Shown: positions 16,731 to 26,683, numbered from the stretch's first letter. The stretch is DNA of 64,000 nt from Zunongwangia mangrovi (GCF_900112105.1 NZ_FOKV01000003.1:186001-250000), one strand, 5' to 3'. The notes: generated by a model not told the origin, from the letters alone. Made by a program: numbers and translations.

Positions 16731-17851
16731 TTATTGCTGTACTAAAGTTATACTCATTGTAGCATATTGCGCATCAGATACACCTTCTGCACCTGCGTAA
16801 ACGTTGGTAGATCTACCAAAATAGCCTTCGCTAGAATTATATTTAACCCATTCTCTTCCTTGCACATTGATAGTGTAAGTTGTTCCTGCGACCATACTTA
16901 CATTTGCTACCATGGTAGTATTTTGACCCAGGCTGTAAAATGTATTTCCAGGGAACGATTTTGATACTGAAGTTATATATTTTTCTTTAATAACATTGTT
17001 ATTGACCATAAATCGAACAGATCCCTGGCTGGCACCATCTTGATAATGCGTAACACTATGACGATGGGATGAGCTATAACTTGTGTTTTCAGTAAATGTT
17101 GTATTTGTTGGTGCTCCAGATGCATAATAAGCGCTGATAATAAATTGGAATGTTCCTGTGTATGGAGCTGTAAATGTACCGTTTAAGCCAGGTAAATTTA
17201 CATATTCCCTGTTGTTAGAACTTGCTCTTACTTCATTGGTTTGATTGTACTCTACAGAAAAGGTATTATGCCCAGAACGTACCCATCGGCTACCATTATA
17301 ATAGTAAAATCCCTGGGTAACATCATTTGTAGTTTGAGTATTAAAAACAAGTAACCCAACTGGCGGGGTTGCTGCCATAGAAGAAACGTCTGTCGTGCTC
17401 GACAATGCTACCCGGTTAATTAAATTCCTTTGTTCGTAGATCCCAGATCCAAGGATGCTGCAGGATTTGGTGCGCTGTTATTAATCCCAACAGAACCTGT
17501 AGCCTGAATATTAATATCGTCCTGATATGTTGGATAAGTTGGTGCGCCGTCATTTTCTATCCCAATAGTTAAAAGTCCGTTTTCATCAGTAGAGCCATTT
17601 CCACTAGCATTATCCTGGTATTTAATATATCCATAATCGTTTCCAGGATTAGCGGCACTTTTAAAAATTATCGAAGATTCGCCACCGGCGTTGGCATGCT
17701 CTAATACCATCGTACCGGTGGTAGGAGAAGCTGCAGTTCCATTTTCCTCGTAAACATGTAAAGTTCCCTGAGGGTTTGATGTACCAATACCCACCTGGGC
17801 ATTTAGGCTTAAAGTCAAAAATGGTAGGGTAAAAAAGTAAATTTTTTTCAT
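16731..17851 (-). pseudogene. Secreted tail-fibre/C1q-like protein, split by a -1 frameshift
   Basis: Two minus-strand frames belong together. The first part (17851-17420) has a signal peptide and reads QVGIGTSNPQGTLHVYEENG...PAASLDLGSTNKGI before a stop. Restoring one T in the TTT run near 17411 continues as LINRVALSSTTDVSS, the normal sequel in Flavobacteriaceae surface proteins that begin 'VGIGT.NP...LD..S..KGLL.PR'. The second part ends in a C1q-like jelly roll (GTFTAPYTGTFQFIISAYYASG). About 374 residues in total. Role unknown; probably a surface or adhesive protein. The break may be a true mutation or a lost base in a homopolymer. Confidence 0.75.
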
Positions 17852-18128
17852 TTTATTGTTTAATGCTTGTTAATGAAGCAAATGTAGTCAGATATTTACG
17901 AAGTATGGTAATTTTTAGGAATATATTAATGAAGTGTCGATGATTAGCATTCTAATTGAGATAATCTGATTTTCTGCTTTTTAGCTATTAACGTCGAATT
18001 ACCAAAATACTTAGTCGGTTAATTTTATTTCACTATATTTAGATAGATAATTAGATAATTTTTGGCACCAAATTGCAACAATATTTTATGCCTATCGTCT
18101 ATTAATAAATTCATCAATCAATCTGAAT

Positions 18129-18719
18129 ATGAAAAAGCTCTTTTTTATCATTGTTTTACTATTTGCTATCAACCTTAAAGCCGAATCCAAAGAAGTAATT
18201 GCTGAGGTTATTTTCGAGAACAAGACTGATCTGCCTATCTCTTCGGGAACTTTTTTTATTACTGAATTAGATAAAGAAATTAAAATCACTTCCGCAGAAA
18301 GTTTTAAAATAACATTACCTGAAAAAGGCAAATATCAGTTTGGTTTTTATTCTGAAGATTTTACCAGTTATACGTATTATCCTGCCAGAATCACCTCTAA
18401 AAAGAATATCATTACCATAAGGTTAGAGCAGAAACCAACTACTGAAACTGCGTTAAATTATCGAAATTTGGCAAATCCTGAAGATCTTGGTGTAGGAATG
18501 AACTTTATCTATAACGGATTAAATAATAATCCTATCGATTTTTCTAAATTTACCGAAGCTTATGGTGTGGGTATGGTTACTAAAAATTGTGTCGTAGACC
18601 CAATAACTATGAAGCGTGTTACCGCACATAATCAAAAAGTAGTAGAGTACCTTATCGAAAACTTTGGCGAAGAATGGAGAGATAGTTTACCTGCAACTCC
18701 ATTCGGAATCAAAAAATAG
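18129..18719 (+). CDS. Secreted protein of unknown function
   Basis: 196 residues with a signal peptide ending near LKAES. The first half looks like a beta-sandwich of the carboxypeptidase-regulatory kind (IAEVIFENKTDLPISSGTFF...). The second half holds a conserved-looking block, YNGLNNNPIDFSKFTEAYGVG, then CVVDPITMKRVTAHNQK and LPATPFGIKK at the end. I recall similar C-terminal blocks in unnamed Flavobacteriaceae proteins, but have no function for them. Upstream, TATATTTAG near 18033 is a possible weak -7 element. Confidence 0.75.
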   Translation: MKKLFFIIVLLFAINLKAESKEVIAEVIFENKTDLPISSGTFFITELDKEIKITSAESFKITLPEKGKYQFGFYSEDFTSYTYYPARITSKKNIITIRLEQKPTTETALNYRNLANPEDLGVGMNFIYNGLNNNPIDFSKFTEAYGVGMVTKNCVVDPITMKRVTAHNQKVVEYLIENFGEEWRDSLPATPFGIKK

Positions 18720-19122
18720 TAGTTCCATCAAATTTTATTATTAAAATTAGAGCCATGCGTTATACTGATATTCACTGATTTTTGCGTTAATTTTTAGTGT
18801 TTAAGTCTGTTGTCGCTTTGTGTTTTTCGAACTAATTTACTGTTTTAGCCACCGATACCGAAGGGAACATGATTGGTATCCATTCCATGAACTAAAAAAG
18901 TACGACCAAAACCAACAATATCAGCACTGTGTTTTCTGTAAAATTATAGCATATTAACCAGTTTCAATAATATGTAAGCAGTTTAAAGGAAGCACAGTCA
19001 ACTTATGCTGTAAATATTCTAAATTGAAGACTTTGTACGTTTTTGAGGTAACTTATTGTAATTTCTTCGGAAGAAAATAAGCCTCAAAACAACTGATTTA
19101 AACTGAAATTAGATAAATATTC
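18720..19122. other. Intergenic stretch with a possible decayed gene fragment
   Basis: About 400 bp. On the minus strand, a frame between about 18921 and 18850 reads ADIVGFGRTFLVHGMDTNHV then PFGIGG and a stop. Upstream it is closed by a stop codon. The first part (ADIVGFGR.F) vaguely recalls the C-terminal FMN-site region of old yellow enzymes, but the tail does not. It may be gene debris or chance. The rest should contain the promoter of the gene at 19123. Confidence 0.3.
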
Positions 19123-20049
19123 ATGGCATTTTTAAGAATCACTGGTCTTATATTTTTATGCGGAATTACTCTTTCCTGCGGAAATAAAACGCTTACTACC
19201 AAAGCTCAAAATAAAAACAGTGCGGCAGTTTCAACTGAAGCAAAAACACTTCAGCTGTATCGTGAGATGATGATCGCTAATCCGCCAGATTCCTTAAAAT
19301 TAGATCCTTTTTATAAAAAGTATATTGATGCTTTTGGGATTCCGGTGGTCTCTTCAGAAAAAGTTCCAGATGATGCGCTTGCTGTGGCTCGTGATATTGT
19401 AAATTTTATGCTGGTAAAACGTCCTGATATACGGCAGGAACTTCAAATACGCGGAGCCAGAATATTAATTATGGCTGAAACCGAAATGGAAACCGATCTA
19501 CCAGAACGCAGCGACTGGAAAAAGCCGGCAATAGACGATGTTCGGTTAACGCCGGGGGAACGTGAAAATTATAATAAACCAGGCGGAATTGGTAGCCAAA
19601 CCGATAAAGAATATTGGAACAAGCGTACCCGTGGAATGGGCGGAACGGTAACAAGTTGCGCCGAGGAAAATTTATTGGGATATCCAGATACTCGATATTA
19701 TGGCGAAAATATTCTGGTACACGAATTTAGCCATAATATGATGAGCGCTTTACGAAAAACCGATCCAAAGCTATATGCTGAAATTGGCAAAGCTTACACT
19801 GCAGCCAAAGAAAAAGGATTGTACAAAGGCCAATATGCCATTAACACCGTAGCAGAATATTGGGCAGAAGGTTCGCAGTGGTGGTTTTGGTCTAATTACG
19901 GGTTTTATGATGGCGGAAAATATATCGTTTCGCCTAGCGATCTGGAAGAATATGATCCTGTACTTTACAACATTTTGGCTAAGGTGTATCATGAACATCA
20001 CATTCCGGCAGATGTTTATTATGCGCAGAATAAGGAACCCAGATCTTAA
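19123..20049 (+). CDS. Zinc metallopeptidase-like lipoprotein
   Basis: 308 residues. Lipobox TLSC (Cys19) makes it a lipoprotein. The active-site helix reads ILVHEFSHNMM (His200, Glu201, His204), the HExxH zinc motif. A second helix TVAEYWAEGSQWWF (about 242-255) offers Glu244 or Glu249 as third ligand, as in gluzincins; this pair resembles the catalytic region of the anthrax lethal-factor-like fold. I could not assign a named family. It might cleave peptides or process a cell-surface polymer. It stands alone on its strand and converges on a leftward gene. Confidence 0.75.
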   Translation: MAFLRITGLIFLCGITLSCGNKTLTTKAQNKNSAAVSTEAKTLQLYREMMIANPPDSLKLDPFYKKYIDAFGIPVVSSEKVPDDALAVARDIVNFMLVKRPDIRQELQIRGARILIMAETEMETDLPERSDWKKPAIDDVRLTPGERENYNKPGGIGSQTDKEYWNKRTRGMGGTVTSCAEENLLGYPDTRYYGENILVHEFSHNMMSALRKTDPKLYAEIGKAYTAAKEKGLYKGQYAINTVAEYWAEGSQWWFWSNYGFYDGGKYIVSPSDLEEYDPVLYNILAKVYHEHHIPADVYYAQNKEPRS

Positions 20050-20080
20050 AGTTTTATTCGATAATCGAGCTTAAACGCAG

Positions 20081-20149
20081 CCAGGCTTAACTTGAAATAA
20101 AGATAATTTTCAAACAAATGTTTCTAAGCTTTCTCCTGATTTAGTCTAC
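20081..20149 (-). repeat. Diverged copy of the 3'-UTR repeat element
   Basis: Read on the minus strand, this segment aligns without large gaps to most of the element at 20836-20933: it opens GTAGACTA (versus GTAAACTA) and shares an internal ATTTCAAG.TAAGCCT. It lies about 55 bp downstream of the stop of the gene ending at 20205, the same placement as the other copies. Confidence 0.5.
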
Positions 20150-20204
20150 TTCTAAAATTCTGAATTTTCGTTCTGTTTCATTCAGTAAAAAATCAAGTCA
20201 GGAT

Positions 20205-20786
20205 TTATATAATTTCGGAAAGAAAAACAATTCCGAAGATCCAACCCAGGTAAAGAAAAGTGTAGGATATTGAGTAAGCTGCTGCTTTTGTAAGGTTGCC
20301 TGAAGTTGCATTGGCATGTTTAAAAACCTGTCGCAAAGCTCTAAAGAAAATCCAGTAGAGCATCATGATAATGATAAATAGCGAAAACCAAAAAATCGCT
20401 TCCAGCAAGAGCATAGCAACAAGAATTAAAATGCTCATCACGATCCAAAGCAGGATAGAAAGTATTAGTCCGCTTAAGCCATCTCCCACATCAGTGTCTG
20501 TAGAATCGAAGCCTCCCGGGGCCTGATAGTTGAAAAGAGAACCTTTGGTATAATTTCTATAATTAGGAAAATCATCTTGTAATCCCAGGCCTTTGTATAA
20601 ACCATAAGTCATAAATGCGAATAGTAGCGTACCAATTATCGAAAGCGAAATATAAAAGTTACTGGTTAGTGCACGATTATAATTAATTCCCGTAAGCCAA
20701 ACGGTTACAGCGGTCACGGCAATAACGATGAGGGAAATAATAAAAATGGTTTTTCCTTTTAGATAAGGTTTTTTAGATGCTTTCAT
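20205..20786 (-). CDS. Membrane protein of unknown function
   Basis: 193 residues with about five transmembrane helices (residues 15-32, 43-60, 105-125, 127-147 and 170-190). A loop at about 75-100 holds GFDSTDTDVGDGLSGL. No charged motif or domain is recognised. It lies alone between two copies of the 3'-UTR repeat, 143 bp downstream of the next leftward gene. Confidence 0.7.
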   Translation of the reverse strand: MKASKKPYLKGKTIFIISLIVIAVTAVTVWLTGINYNRALTSNFYISLSIIGTLLFAFMTYGLYKGLGLQDDFPNYRNYTKGSLFNYQAPGGFDSTDTDVGDGLSGLILSILLWIVMSILILVAMLLLEAIFWFSLFIIIMMLYWIFFRALRQVFKHANATSGNLTKAAAYSISYTFLYLGWIFGIVFLSEII

Positions 20787-20835
20787 TTTGATTGATCTAA
20801 CTAAGATGGATGATTTTTAAAAAAATATAAATTCT

Positions 20836-20933
20836 ATTGGCACCGCCAAAGGGTATAATATCCCCGAGGCTTACCTTGAAATTAAAAAATTATTTTTAAC
20901 GAATGCCTTATGGGCTTACCCAAGGTAGTTTAC
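20836..20933 (-). repeat. 3'-UTR repeat element, long copy
   Basis: It contains attggcaccgccaaagggta at one end and cccaaggtagtttac at the other. Both ends recur at 41641-41693. On the minus strand it begins at the stop codon of the gene ending at 20930. The middle carries an extra A/T-rich insert compared with the short copy. I recall similar strings scattered in flavobacterial genomes, so it is probably a dispersed REP-like or structured RNA element. Confidence 0.7.
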
Positions 20934-21490
20934 TTAAACAATCGTGTCCAGATTTTTTTGAATAAGTTTTTGAAGGTTTTTTGTTGTTGCCAGTAATCTT
21001 TATAAACATATATGCTCATCCATTTATGACTTTCTTCGACAGCCCAATTTTCCAAATTTTTCAGGCTTGAAGCTTCTGCGTAGAAAGTTTCATTTTCCGT
21101 TAAAAAATTCTCCCACGAATAATAAACTAGTGAAAAAGGATCCAATCCATAGTCCTCATTATAACTAAGAAAAAGCTCATAAAGTTGCTTTAATTGGGCG
21201 TAAATATCATTCTTGGCGATGATCTGTTCCATAAAGTGTTGAATATGCTTAACAGGATCATCTTTTTCTTCTTCTATGGCTTCAGGAATCCCTAGATCGT
21301 TTAGAACAGCACTCACGTAGTTTTTGATTTCTTCAGAATCTACTGGTTTAGAAAATGAAGCTAGCATATAAATATTGTCAGTCTCAAAACCATTTTTTAA
21401 AAGTTCAATAGCCCAATCTACTGTAATATCGTAGTTAAACGGACTAACAATTTTATGAAACTTTATACGATGTGAAAGATCTTGATTCAT
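20930..21490 (-). CDS. Cytosolic protein of unknown function
   Basis: 186 residues without signal or membrane segments, acidic and rich in aromatic residues (WAVEESHKWMSIYVYKDYW near the C-terminus). The N-terminal part (ITVDWAIELLKNGFETDNIYML...) looks alpha-helical. No family recognised. It ends 19 bp downstream of nothing else on its strand and is 18 bp after the start of the thioredoxin-like gene's stop, so both may share a transcript. Its stop codon coincides with the start of a repeat element. Confidence 0.65.
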   Translation of the reverse strand: MNQDLSHRIKFHKIVSPFNYDITVDWAIELLKNGFETDNIYMLASFSKPVDSEEIKNYVSAVLNDLGIPEAIEEEKDDPVKHIQHFMEQIIAKNDIYAQLKQLYELFLSYNEDYGLDPFSLVYYSWENFLTENETFYAEASSLKNLENWAVEESHKWMSIYVYKDYWQQQKTFKNLFKKIWTRLFK

Positions 21491-21508
21491 GCTTAACTAG
21501 ATTAAAAA

Positions 21509-22693
21509 TCACTCCTTTTCAATTTCATTTTTTACCAACCCGATAAGCGCCTTTCCATGAATATTCTTAGCAATAACGATCCCGTTTTTATCTAAAATAA
21601 AATTTGCAGGGATTGTCCTGATTCTTATTTTTTTCAGGAAATCTGTATCGTCACCCTGTAATTCTGAAAGCTGAATCCAGGCATCGGCGCCATCGCTTTC
21701 GGCCGCCATCTTCCAGGTTTTTTCGTTGCTTTCTAAAGCATAAGCGATTATTTCTAAACCTTCGTTTTTATATTCTTCGTAAAGCGGAACCAGGACTTTT
21801 CGATTTTCTTTTCGGCAGGGAACACACCAGGATGCCCACAGGTCGATAATCGTTAATTTTGAACCTAAATTTTTGTGAATCGAAAGACTGTCTTTAGTAA
21901 TCGATGGCAGCATAGCTTCAGGAAAGGTATCGCCAATTAAAACCGGTAAACTTTGGCGTGCCCCCATTTCACAAAGCTCATTTAACCAGTAATTATCAAT
22001 ATTTTTTTCTTGCCATTTTTGGCATTGTCGCACTAAAAATTCTGGAATACGTTCAAAATCATTTTCTGGTCTTACCCAACGTAAAGCCTGCATTGCGGGC
22101 AAAATATGTTCGCTGTTATCAGCGAAATCCATCAATGATTTTTGATAATTTAAGATCGCTTCCTCTTTCTGGAGCAACTGGCTGCCATCTTCTATCTGCC
22201 AGGTTTTATTGGCCAGATATTTTTGATAGGCATTGTTTTTTAGATCTCTAAGTTGAAGCAAGGCCCTATTTTCTTCGGAAGGATTTTCGATAGAAAAACT
22301 TTGTTGAAATTCGTCGAAATTCGCCGCTATTTTTATGGATTTTTGCTGAAAGATCACCGGCATATAATTCGAAGATTTTGGATCTTCAGAAATTAAATAA
22401 TTTGGAGCTTTGCCGGGAGCCTGAAGTACAATTTCCAATAATCCTGAAGCCGAATTCCCTGAAAATTGCTGAAAACTAAAAGAACCATCTTCAGCAATAG
22501 TCGCCGAATCGATAACTTTTCCAAAAAATGAGGCTGCAACCTCATTTAACTTTTCTGGCCGAATCAAATAAAGCTTATGATCTGAAGTTGCATTTTTTAT
22601 CTTTCCGGTAATGGCGACATCAGTCGTGCAACTGGCCAGGAATAATGAAAAAATTAGTCCTGCAATTATCGATTTTAAGTGAATTCGATTCAT
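21509..22693 (-). CDS. TlpA-like thiol-disulfide oxidoreductase lipoprotein with DUF4369-type N-terminus
   Basis: 394 residues. Lipobox LASC (Cys22). Residues 25-130 form a DUF4369-like beta domain (TGKIKNATSDHKLYLIRPEK), common in front of Bacteroidetes thioredoxin proteins. A helical linker follows, then an AhpC/TSA-thioredoxin domain from about 255 with the redox motif WASWCVPCRKE near residue 290 and the cis-proline loop IRTIPANFILDKNG. It is expected to act in the periplasm as a reductase, for instance in protein quality control or cytochrome maturation. Likely co-transcribed with the gene at 20930. Confidence 0.9.
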   Translation of the reverse strand: MNRIHLKSIIAGLIFSLFLASCTTDVAITGKIKNATSDHKLYLIRPEKLNEVAASFFGKVIDSATIAEDGSFSFQQFSGNSASGLLEIVLQAPGKAPNYLISEDPKSSNYMPVIFQQKSIKIAANFDEFQQSFSIENPSEENRALLQLRDLKNNAYQKYLANKTWQIEDGSQLLQKEEAILNYQKSLMDFADNSEHILPAMQALRWVRPENDFERIPEFLVRQCQKWQEKNIDNYWLNELCEMGARQSLPVLIGDTFPEAMLPSITKDSLSIHKNLGSKLTIIDLWASWCVPCRKENRKVLVPLYEEYKNEGLEIIAYALESNEKTWKMAAESDGADAWIQLSELQGDDTDFLKKIRIRTIPANFILDKNGIVIAKNIHGKALIGLVKNEIEKE

Positions 22694-22765
22694 TTTTTAG
22701 AAGTCTAAAACTTGATGCCAAATTAACTAATTTCAGAAGTAATAGATAAAAATTGTTTTTCAGAT

Positions 22766-23511
22766 TTAATTTTTTAGCCCGCTGCCAGGCTTGTGAGTTT
22801 TATTCCATTCTTTGTAAAATTCGACGAATTTTAGATGATCTTTAATCGCCTGTTTTTCAAGATCAAATTCTTTAAAATCAAAATCCCCGAATTCTACTTT
22901 CTCTAACTTCAGGATAAAACTATCGGTTTTATATTCGGCGATCAAACCGGGAAGTGTGGCGTAAGCCGTTGGGCCACCAACAAAATCAATTTCAGGAATA
23001 AACCAGCATTCTTCAGGAATAAATTTTTGATATTCTTCGTTTTCGTTAAGGATTTCTGGCAGCGCCAAAATTGCGGTATATCCATTTATTTTTTTCGAAG
23101 TTTCTGTAATACGCCACTTTACATTATCTGCAGCGACCTGTCTGGTAAACTCCAAAACCCTGGGAATGTAATATGATTTTTTCTGCTGAATGTCGCTGGC
23201 GATAAATTTGCTGTTTATGATGCTGTTTTGAGCAAGATTGTAGGCTGTTTCAAAAAACTGAAGGTATTCTGGCCATTCTGCCGTAACCTGATACTTTTTG
23301 TTATCTGAAATTACGATGAATTTAATTTCGGCCACCGCCTTTTTGTTTTCAAAATTCATCTGGTCTAACATAATTTCGTAGTCAGGATTGGGAACCGAAT
23401 CTGGAATAAATCAGTAATTATTTCTGCGGAATAAGTCGCTTTTATTTCCTGACCAAAGAACGAATTCGTCATAAATGAGACGCATAAGATTAAAAAGAAG
23501 CTTTTATTCAT
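22766..23511 (-). pseudogene. GLPGLI family protein, split by a -1 frameshift
   Basis: The C-terminal frame (23371 leftward) contains the family signature as TLPGLIAEY and ends at 22766. The expected signal peptide is in a different frame, starting at ATG 23511: MNKSFFLILCVSFMTNSFFG. One base added near 23405 joins EIITDLF to PDSVPNPDYEIMLDQM and restores about 248 residues, the normal length. GLPGLI proteins are secreted Bacteroidetes proteins of unknown role, often next to TonB-dependent receptors; none is adjacent here. The lost base is next to a short T/C run, so a sequencing error is possible. Confidence 0.8.
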
Positions 23512-23553
23512 ATAAAATCGTGATGATTAATTATTTCATTTTTAATTGATAGA

Positions 23554-24039
23554 TCATGCGATTCTTTTAGCCTCTTTTTTAGAAAGTATCTTTAAAAAGC
23601 GATCAATTCTGCCTTTATTTTCCTGTTGTAACAGTGAGGGATATAAATTCATTAAAATATTGACTAAAATGATCCAAAGTGAAAATAAATATTCCGCTCT
23701 AATTATTTTAATCATGGCAAAGATCATCACAAATATAAAGCCGATAAAATGACTAATTTCGGCAATAGTCATTTTCTGTTTTAATTCGATTAACTCTTCT
23801 GTGGTGGCTTTAGATTGCAACTGCAGCTTGGGATTAAAAAATCTAAAGAATGTGTTTTTTACGATCCATTTAAAAGCACCCAAACCAATGAATTTATTCA
23901 GTTTTCTACTTTTTATTAAGCTAATATTAGATAGTTTTCCGTAGAATTCCGTTTTTCTGAGCGCCGCATTTACGATCATCCCAACGATCCAGGAAATTAA
24001 ACAAATAGATATACTAAAAGTGATATATTTTAAAGTCAT
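23554..24039 (-). CDS. Membrane protein of unknown function
   Basis: 161 residues. One helix at the N-terminus (residues 4-25), then a basic region (LIKSRKLNKFIGLG), and two helices around 95-135. The C-terminus is basic (KGRIDRFLKILSKKEAKRIA). No domain recognised. It lies 42 bp upstream of the broken GLPGLI gene on the same strand, so the two could be co-transcribed. Confidence 0.65.
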   Translation of the reverse strand: MTLKYITFSISICLISWIVGMIVNAALRKTEFYGKLSNISLIKSRKLNKFIGLGAFKWIVKNTFFRFFNPKLQLQSKATTEELIELKQKMTIAEISHFIGFIFVMIFAMIKIIRAEYLFSLWIILVNILMNLYPSLLQQENKGRIDRFLKILSKKEAKRIA

Positions 24040-24193
24040 CGAAAGATCGATCGAGGTTAAAACCCAAGGTGTCCAGTAGCTTAGGTTTTACTAAATTAAA
24101 CAATCTTAGGTCTAAAAAGTAGAATTTTAATAAGATTGTTTTTCAATTAATAATATCTTTAAAATCCCTAAAAGCTTTTATCAATAAATCCCC

Positions 24194-25228
24194 ATGAGAA
24201 AATTACTTTTCATCTTTCTTCTAATTTTAATTTCCTGTAATTCTAAGCCAACGAAACCCCGAGTATTAATTTTGTCTGATATTAATAATATCGGTGGCGA
24301 TCCAGATGATAAACAATCAATGGCACATTTGTTTATGTATGCCAATGAAGTTGATATTGTTGGGATTATTCCAGATTTATGGGAAGGAAAAGGCGTAGAG
24401 GCAACAATACAAACCATCACAGCTTATGAGCAGGATTATAAAAATCCTGATTATAATTTTAAAGAGTTGAGTTATCCTGAACCAGATTATTTGCGAGATC
24501 AAATCGCCAAAAATAAAACAGAAGCTATCCAAAAAATTATTGCTGAAGCTAAAGCTGAAAACGAGAGACCGCTTCATATTTTAATTTGGGGGAATATGAA
24601 TACGATGCGAGATGCTTTAAATACAGCGCCAGAAATTGCCGAAAATATAAGAATTTACACTATCGCTACGCATCGTATGGCTGCAAATGAAGATGCACAG
24701 CAACATTCTAAAGATACCACTGATTTTGGTATTCGAAGAAACTGGAATAACCCGGGCAGAGACGAAATTCACTACGATCCCCAATTTAAAAATCTTTGGT
24801 GGTTAGAAAATGATTGGGCGTACAATGCGATGTTTGAAGGGGCAGAGCCAAAGGAATTTCTGAATGAAATTAAGGAGTACGGAACTCTAGGAAATTATAT
24901 TTGGGAAGTTGTACAACCGCATGATTGGGCGCGATATTTTAGAGCAGGCGATACTCCAACATTGCTTTATTTTTTAGAACCAGGCGTAGATATTAACGAT
25001 CCAACTTCTAGTTCTTGGGCGGGTAAATATATAAAGCCTTTTCCTGAAGAGCGACCAAATTACTGGATTGATGATGCTGGCATCGAAGATTGGAATTACG
25101 CAAATCCTGAAAATACGTGGAATAATTTTAACCAGGTGTATCAAAATAGATTAGAAGGTCTTATGTTGAAGCGTGCCGAATGGTATGAAGATTACAGGCA
25201 GAAAATGAAAGAACTTTATTCGAAGTAA
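24194..25228 (+). CDS. Nucleoside-hydrolase-like (DUF1593/Sde0182-type) lipoprotein
   Basis: 344 residues with lipobox LISC (Cys15). The opening strand and acidic loop RVLILSDINNIGGDPDDKQS matches the DxDxxxDD-type metal site of nucleoside hydrolases, here as SDI..GGDPDD, the form seen in the DUF1593 (cellulose-binding protein Sde0182, NH-like) group. Further landmarks are HILIWGNMNTMRDAL and HDWARYFRAGDTPTLLYFLE. Members sit in polysaccharide-use regions, but the substrate is not established. It stands alone and converges on a serine hydrolase gene. Confidence 0.8.
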   Translation: MRKLLFIFLLILISCNSKPTKPRVLILSDINNIGGDPDDKQSMAHLFMYANEVDIVGIIPDLWEGKGVEATIQTITAYEQDYKNPDYNFKELSYPEPDYLRDQIAKNKTEAIQKIIAEAKAENERPLHILIWGNMNTMRDALNTAPEIAENIRIYTIATHRMAANEDAQQHSKDTTDFGIRRNWNNPGRDEIHYDPQFKNLWWLENDWAYNAMFEGAEPKEFLNEIKEYGTLGNYIWEVVQPHDWARYFRAGDTPTLLYFLEPGVDINDPTSSSWAGKYIKPFPEERPNYWIDDAGIEDWNYANPENTWNNFNQVYQNRLEGLMLKRAEWYEDYRQKMKELYSK

Positions 25229-25264
25229 CATAGTGACCTGAATTTTGCCAGTTAGCCAAAAGGA

Positions 25265-26683
25265 TTAATTCTTAAGCAATTTTCTGCATCGCTCTATATT
25301 TTCCAGCAAAGTTCCTTTTTCAGGATTAAGTTCGTAAGCTTTTTGATAAGCTATTTCGGCTTTTTTATATTCTTTTAATTTTTCTAGATTTTGGCCTTTA
25401 ATGTCCCAAACTTCCCAGTCTTCGGGTAATTCTCGAGTCATGATCTCGCTTAATTGCGCGCTTATTTTCCAGTTTTTATTTCCGAAGTTAAGCCGCTCTA
25501 ACCAATAAATATCTAATATGTTGCTTGGATTTTTCTCATTCTTAAGCTTATAATATTGTCCAACCAAATCATTAGTTTCTTTTCTTTCTATAGCATCGGC
25601 AAGGTCGTAAGCGATGGTACGATTGGGGTGATTTAATTTAAATTCAGGATAAATGATCTTTAAACCAATATCATCAACCAGACTAACCGAATTAGAAAGC
25701 GTCACCACACCAGTTTTCGTATTCTTATTGTAAGCAACAAATGAAGTATAGCCACCTGTGCCACCATTGTGCAATAAAATTTCTGTAGAATTTTCTGGTT
25801 TTAAAACAAACCAACCGTTCTTATAAAACAGGTTGTTTGCACCTAGATCGTCGATTCCGGTCATATGCAGATTTTCAATTTTTGGTGCTTGAAACTGATC
25901 GTTATTTTCTTTCTGAAATTTTAAATAGCTAACAAGATCTTGCGTACAACTTATCAAACCACCAGCATACCGGCTAGGTCCTGTAAATTTCCAGTTTTTA
26001 TTTTTGGTGCCAATATTTGTGGGCTGCACCAGGAGTTTTTTATTTACAGTAGCATGTTCTAAGTGACTATGATACATTTCACTATCCTGAAATAATTCAC
26101 CAACCAGATCTGGAAAATCACTTACAGTTTTCTTTTCAATAATTCTTCCCAAAACACCAAAACCAAAGTTAGAGTAGCTCCAGGTTTTACTTGTATCGAT
26201 TTTTAAATTATTTAGTTCGGTTTCTAAAAGTGCATTACTGTAGCCATTAAACGGATCAGACCAATCTTTAGGTGAAAATTGTTCAGATAATCTTGGCAAA
26301 CCAGATTTGTGATTTCTTAGCTCATTTACTTTTACAAGCTTTAAATCTTTATTTTCGATATCTGGAAAAAAATCTGCGATCGATTTATCAAGCTCGTCTC
26401 CTAAATAAATTTTAGCAAGCCAGGCGGTAAAGGTTTTTGTTACTGAACCAATTTCGTACAAGCTTAAGTTAGTAGCTGTCTCTCCAGAAGCATCAATTTG
26501 CCCGTAATTAAAAAACTTCGCTTCTCCTGAAGGCAATAATATGCCTATTGAAATACTCGGATTGATCTCAAGTTCTGTACGTCGTAAAATTTCATTTTCG
26601 ATGGAATCTGAAATGATCTGTTGACTAAATACAAGGTTAGAAACAAAACCGAAAAGACCAAAAAGTAATAACCGCATTCCCAT
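25265..26683 (-). CDS. Serine hydrolase (class C beta-lactamase fold) with C-terminal TPR
   Basis: 472 residues. Signal peptide ending near VFSQ. The beta-lactamase-like domain shows EIGSVTKTFTAWLAK with Ser80 and Lys83 (SxxK), WSYSNFGFGVLG with the YxN motif, and HNGGTGGYTS as the third (HxG) motif. The last 100 residues hold a tetratricopeptide-like repeat (YKKAEIAYQKAYELNPEKGT). Such proteins are usually D-Ala-D-Ala carboxypeptidases or esterases, not resistance enzymes. Secreted to the periplasm. It lies 22 bp upstream of nothing on its strand and follows the DUF2461 gene by 22 bp. Confidence 0.9.
   Translation of the reverse strand: MGMRLLLFGLFGFVSNLVFSQQIISDSIENEILRRTELEINPSISIGILLPSGEAKFFNYGQIDASGETATNLSLYEIGSVTKTFTAWLAKIYLGDELDKSIADFFPDIENKDLKLVKVNELRNHKSGLPRLSEQFSPKDWSDPFNGYSNALLETELNNLKIDTSKTWSYSNFGFGVLGRIIEKKTVSDFPDLVGELFQDSEMYHSHLEHATVNKKLLVQPTNIGTKNKNWKFTGPSRYAGGLISCTQDLVSYLKFQKENNDQFQAPKIENLHMTGIDDLGANNLFYKNGWFVLKPENSTEILLHNGGTGGYTSFVAYNKNTKTGVVTLSNSVSLVDDIGLKIIYPEFKLNHPNRTIAYDLADAIERKETNDLVGQYYKLKNEKNPSNILDIYWLERLNFGNKNWKISAQLSEIMTRELPEDWEVWDIKGQNLEKLKEYKKAEIAYQKAYELNPEKGTLLENIERCRKLLKN

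Noticed and set aside
20836-20933. Possible riboswitch or tRNA in the repeat element
   Set aside because: The element lies at 3' ends of genes rather than before them and has no cloverleaf or known riboswitch core.
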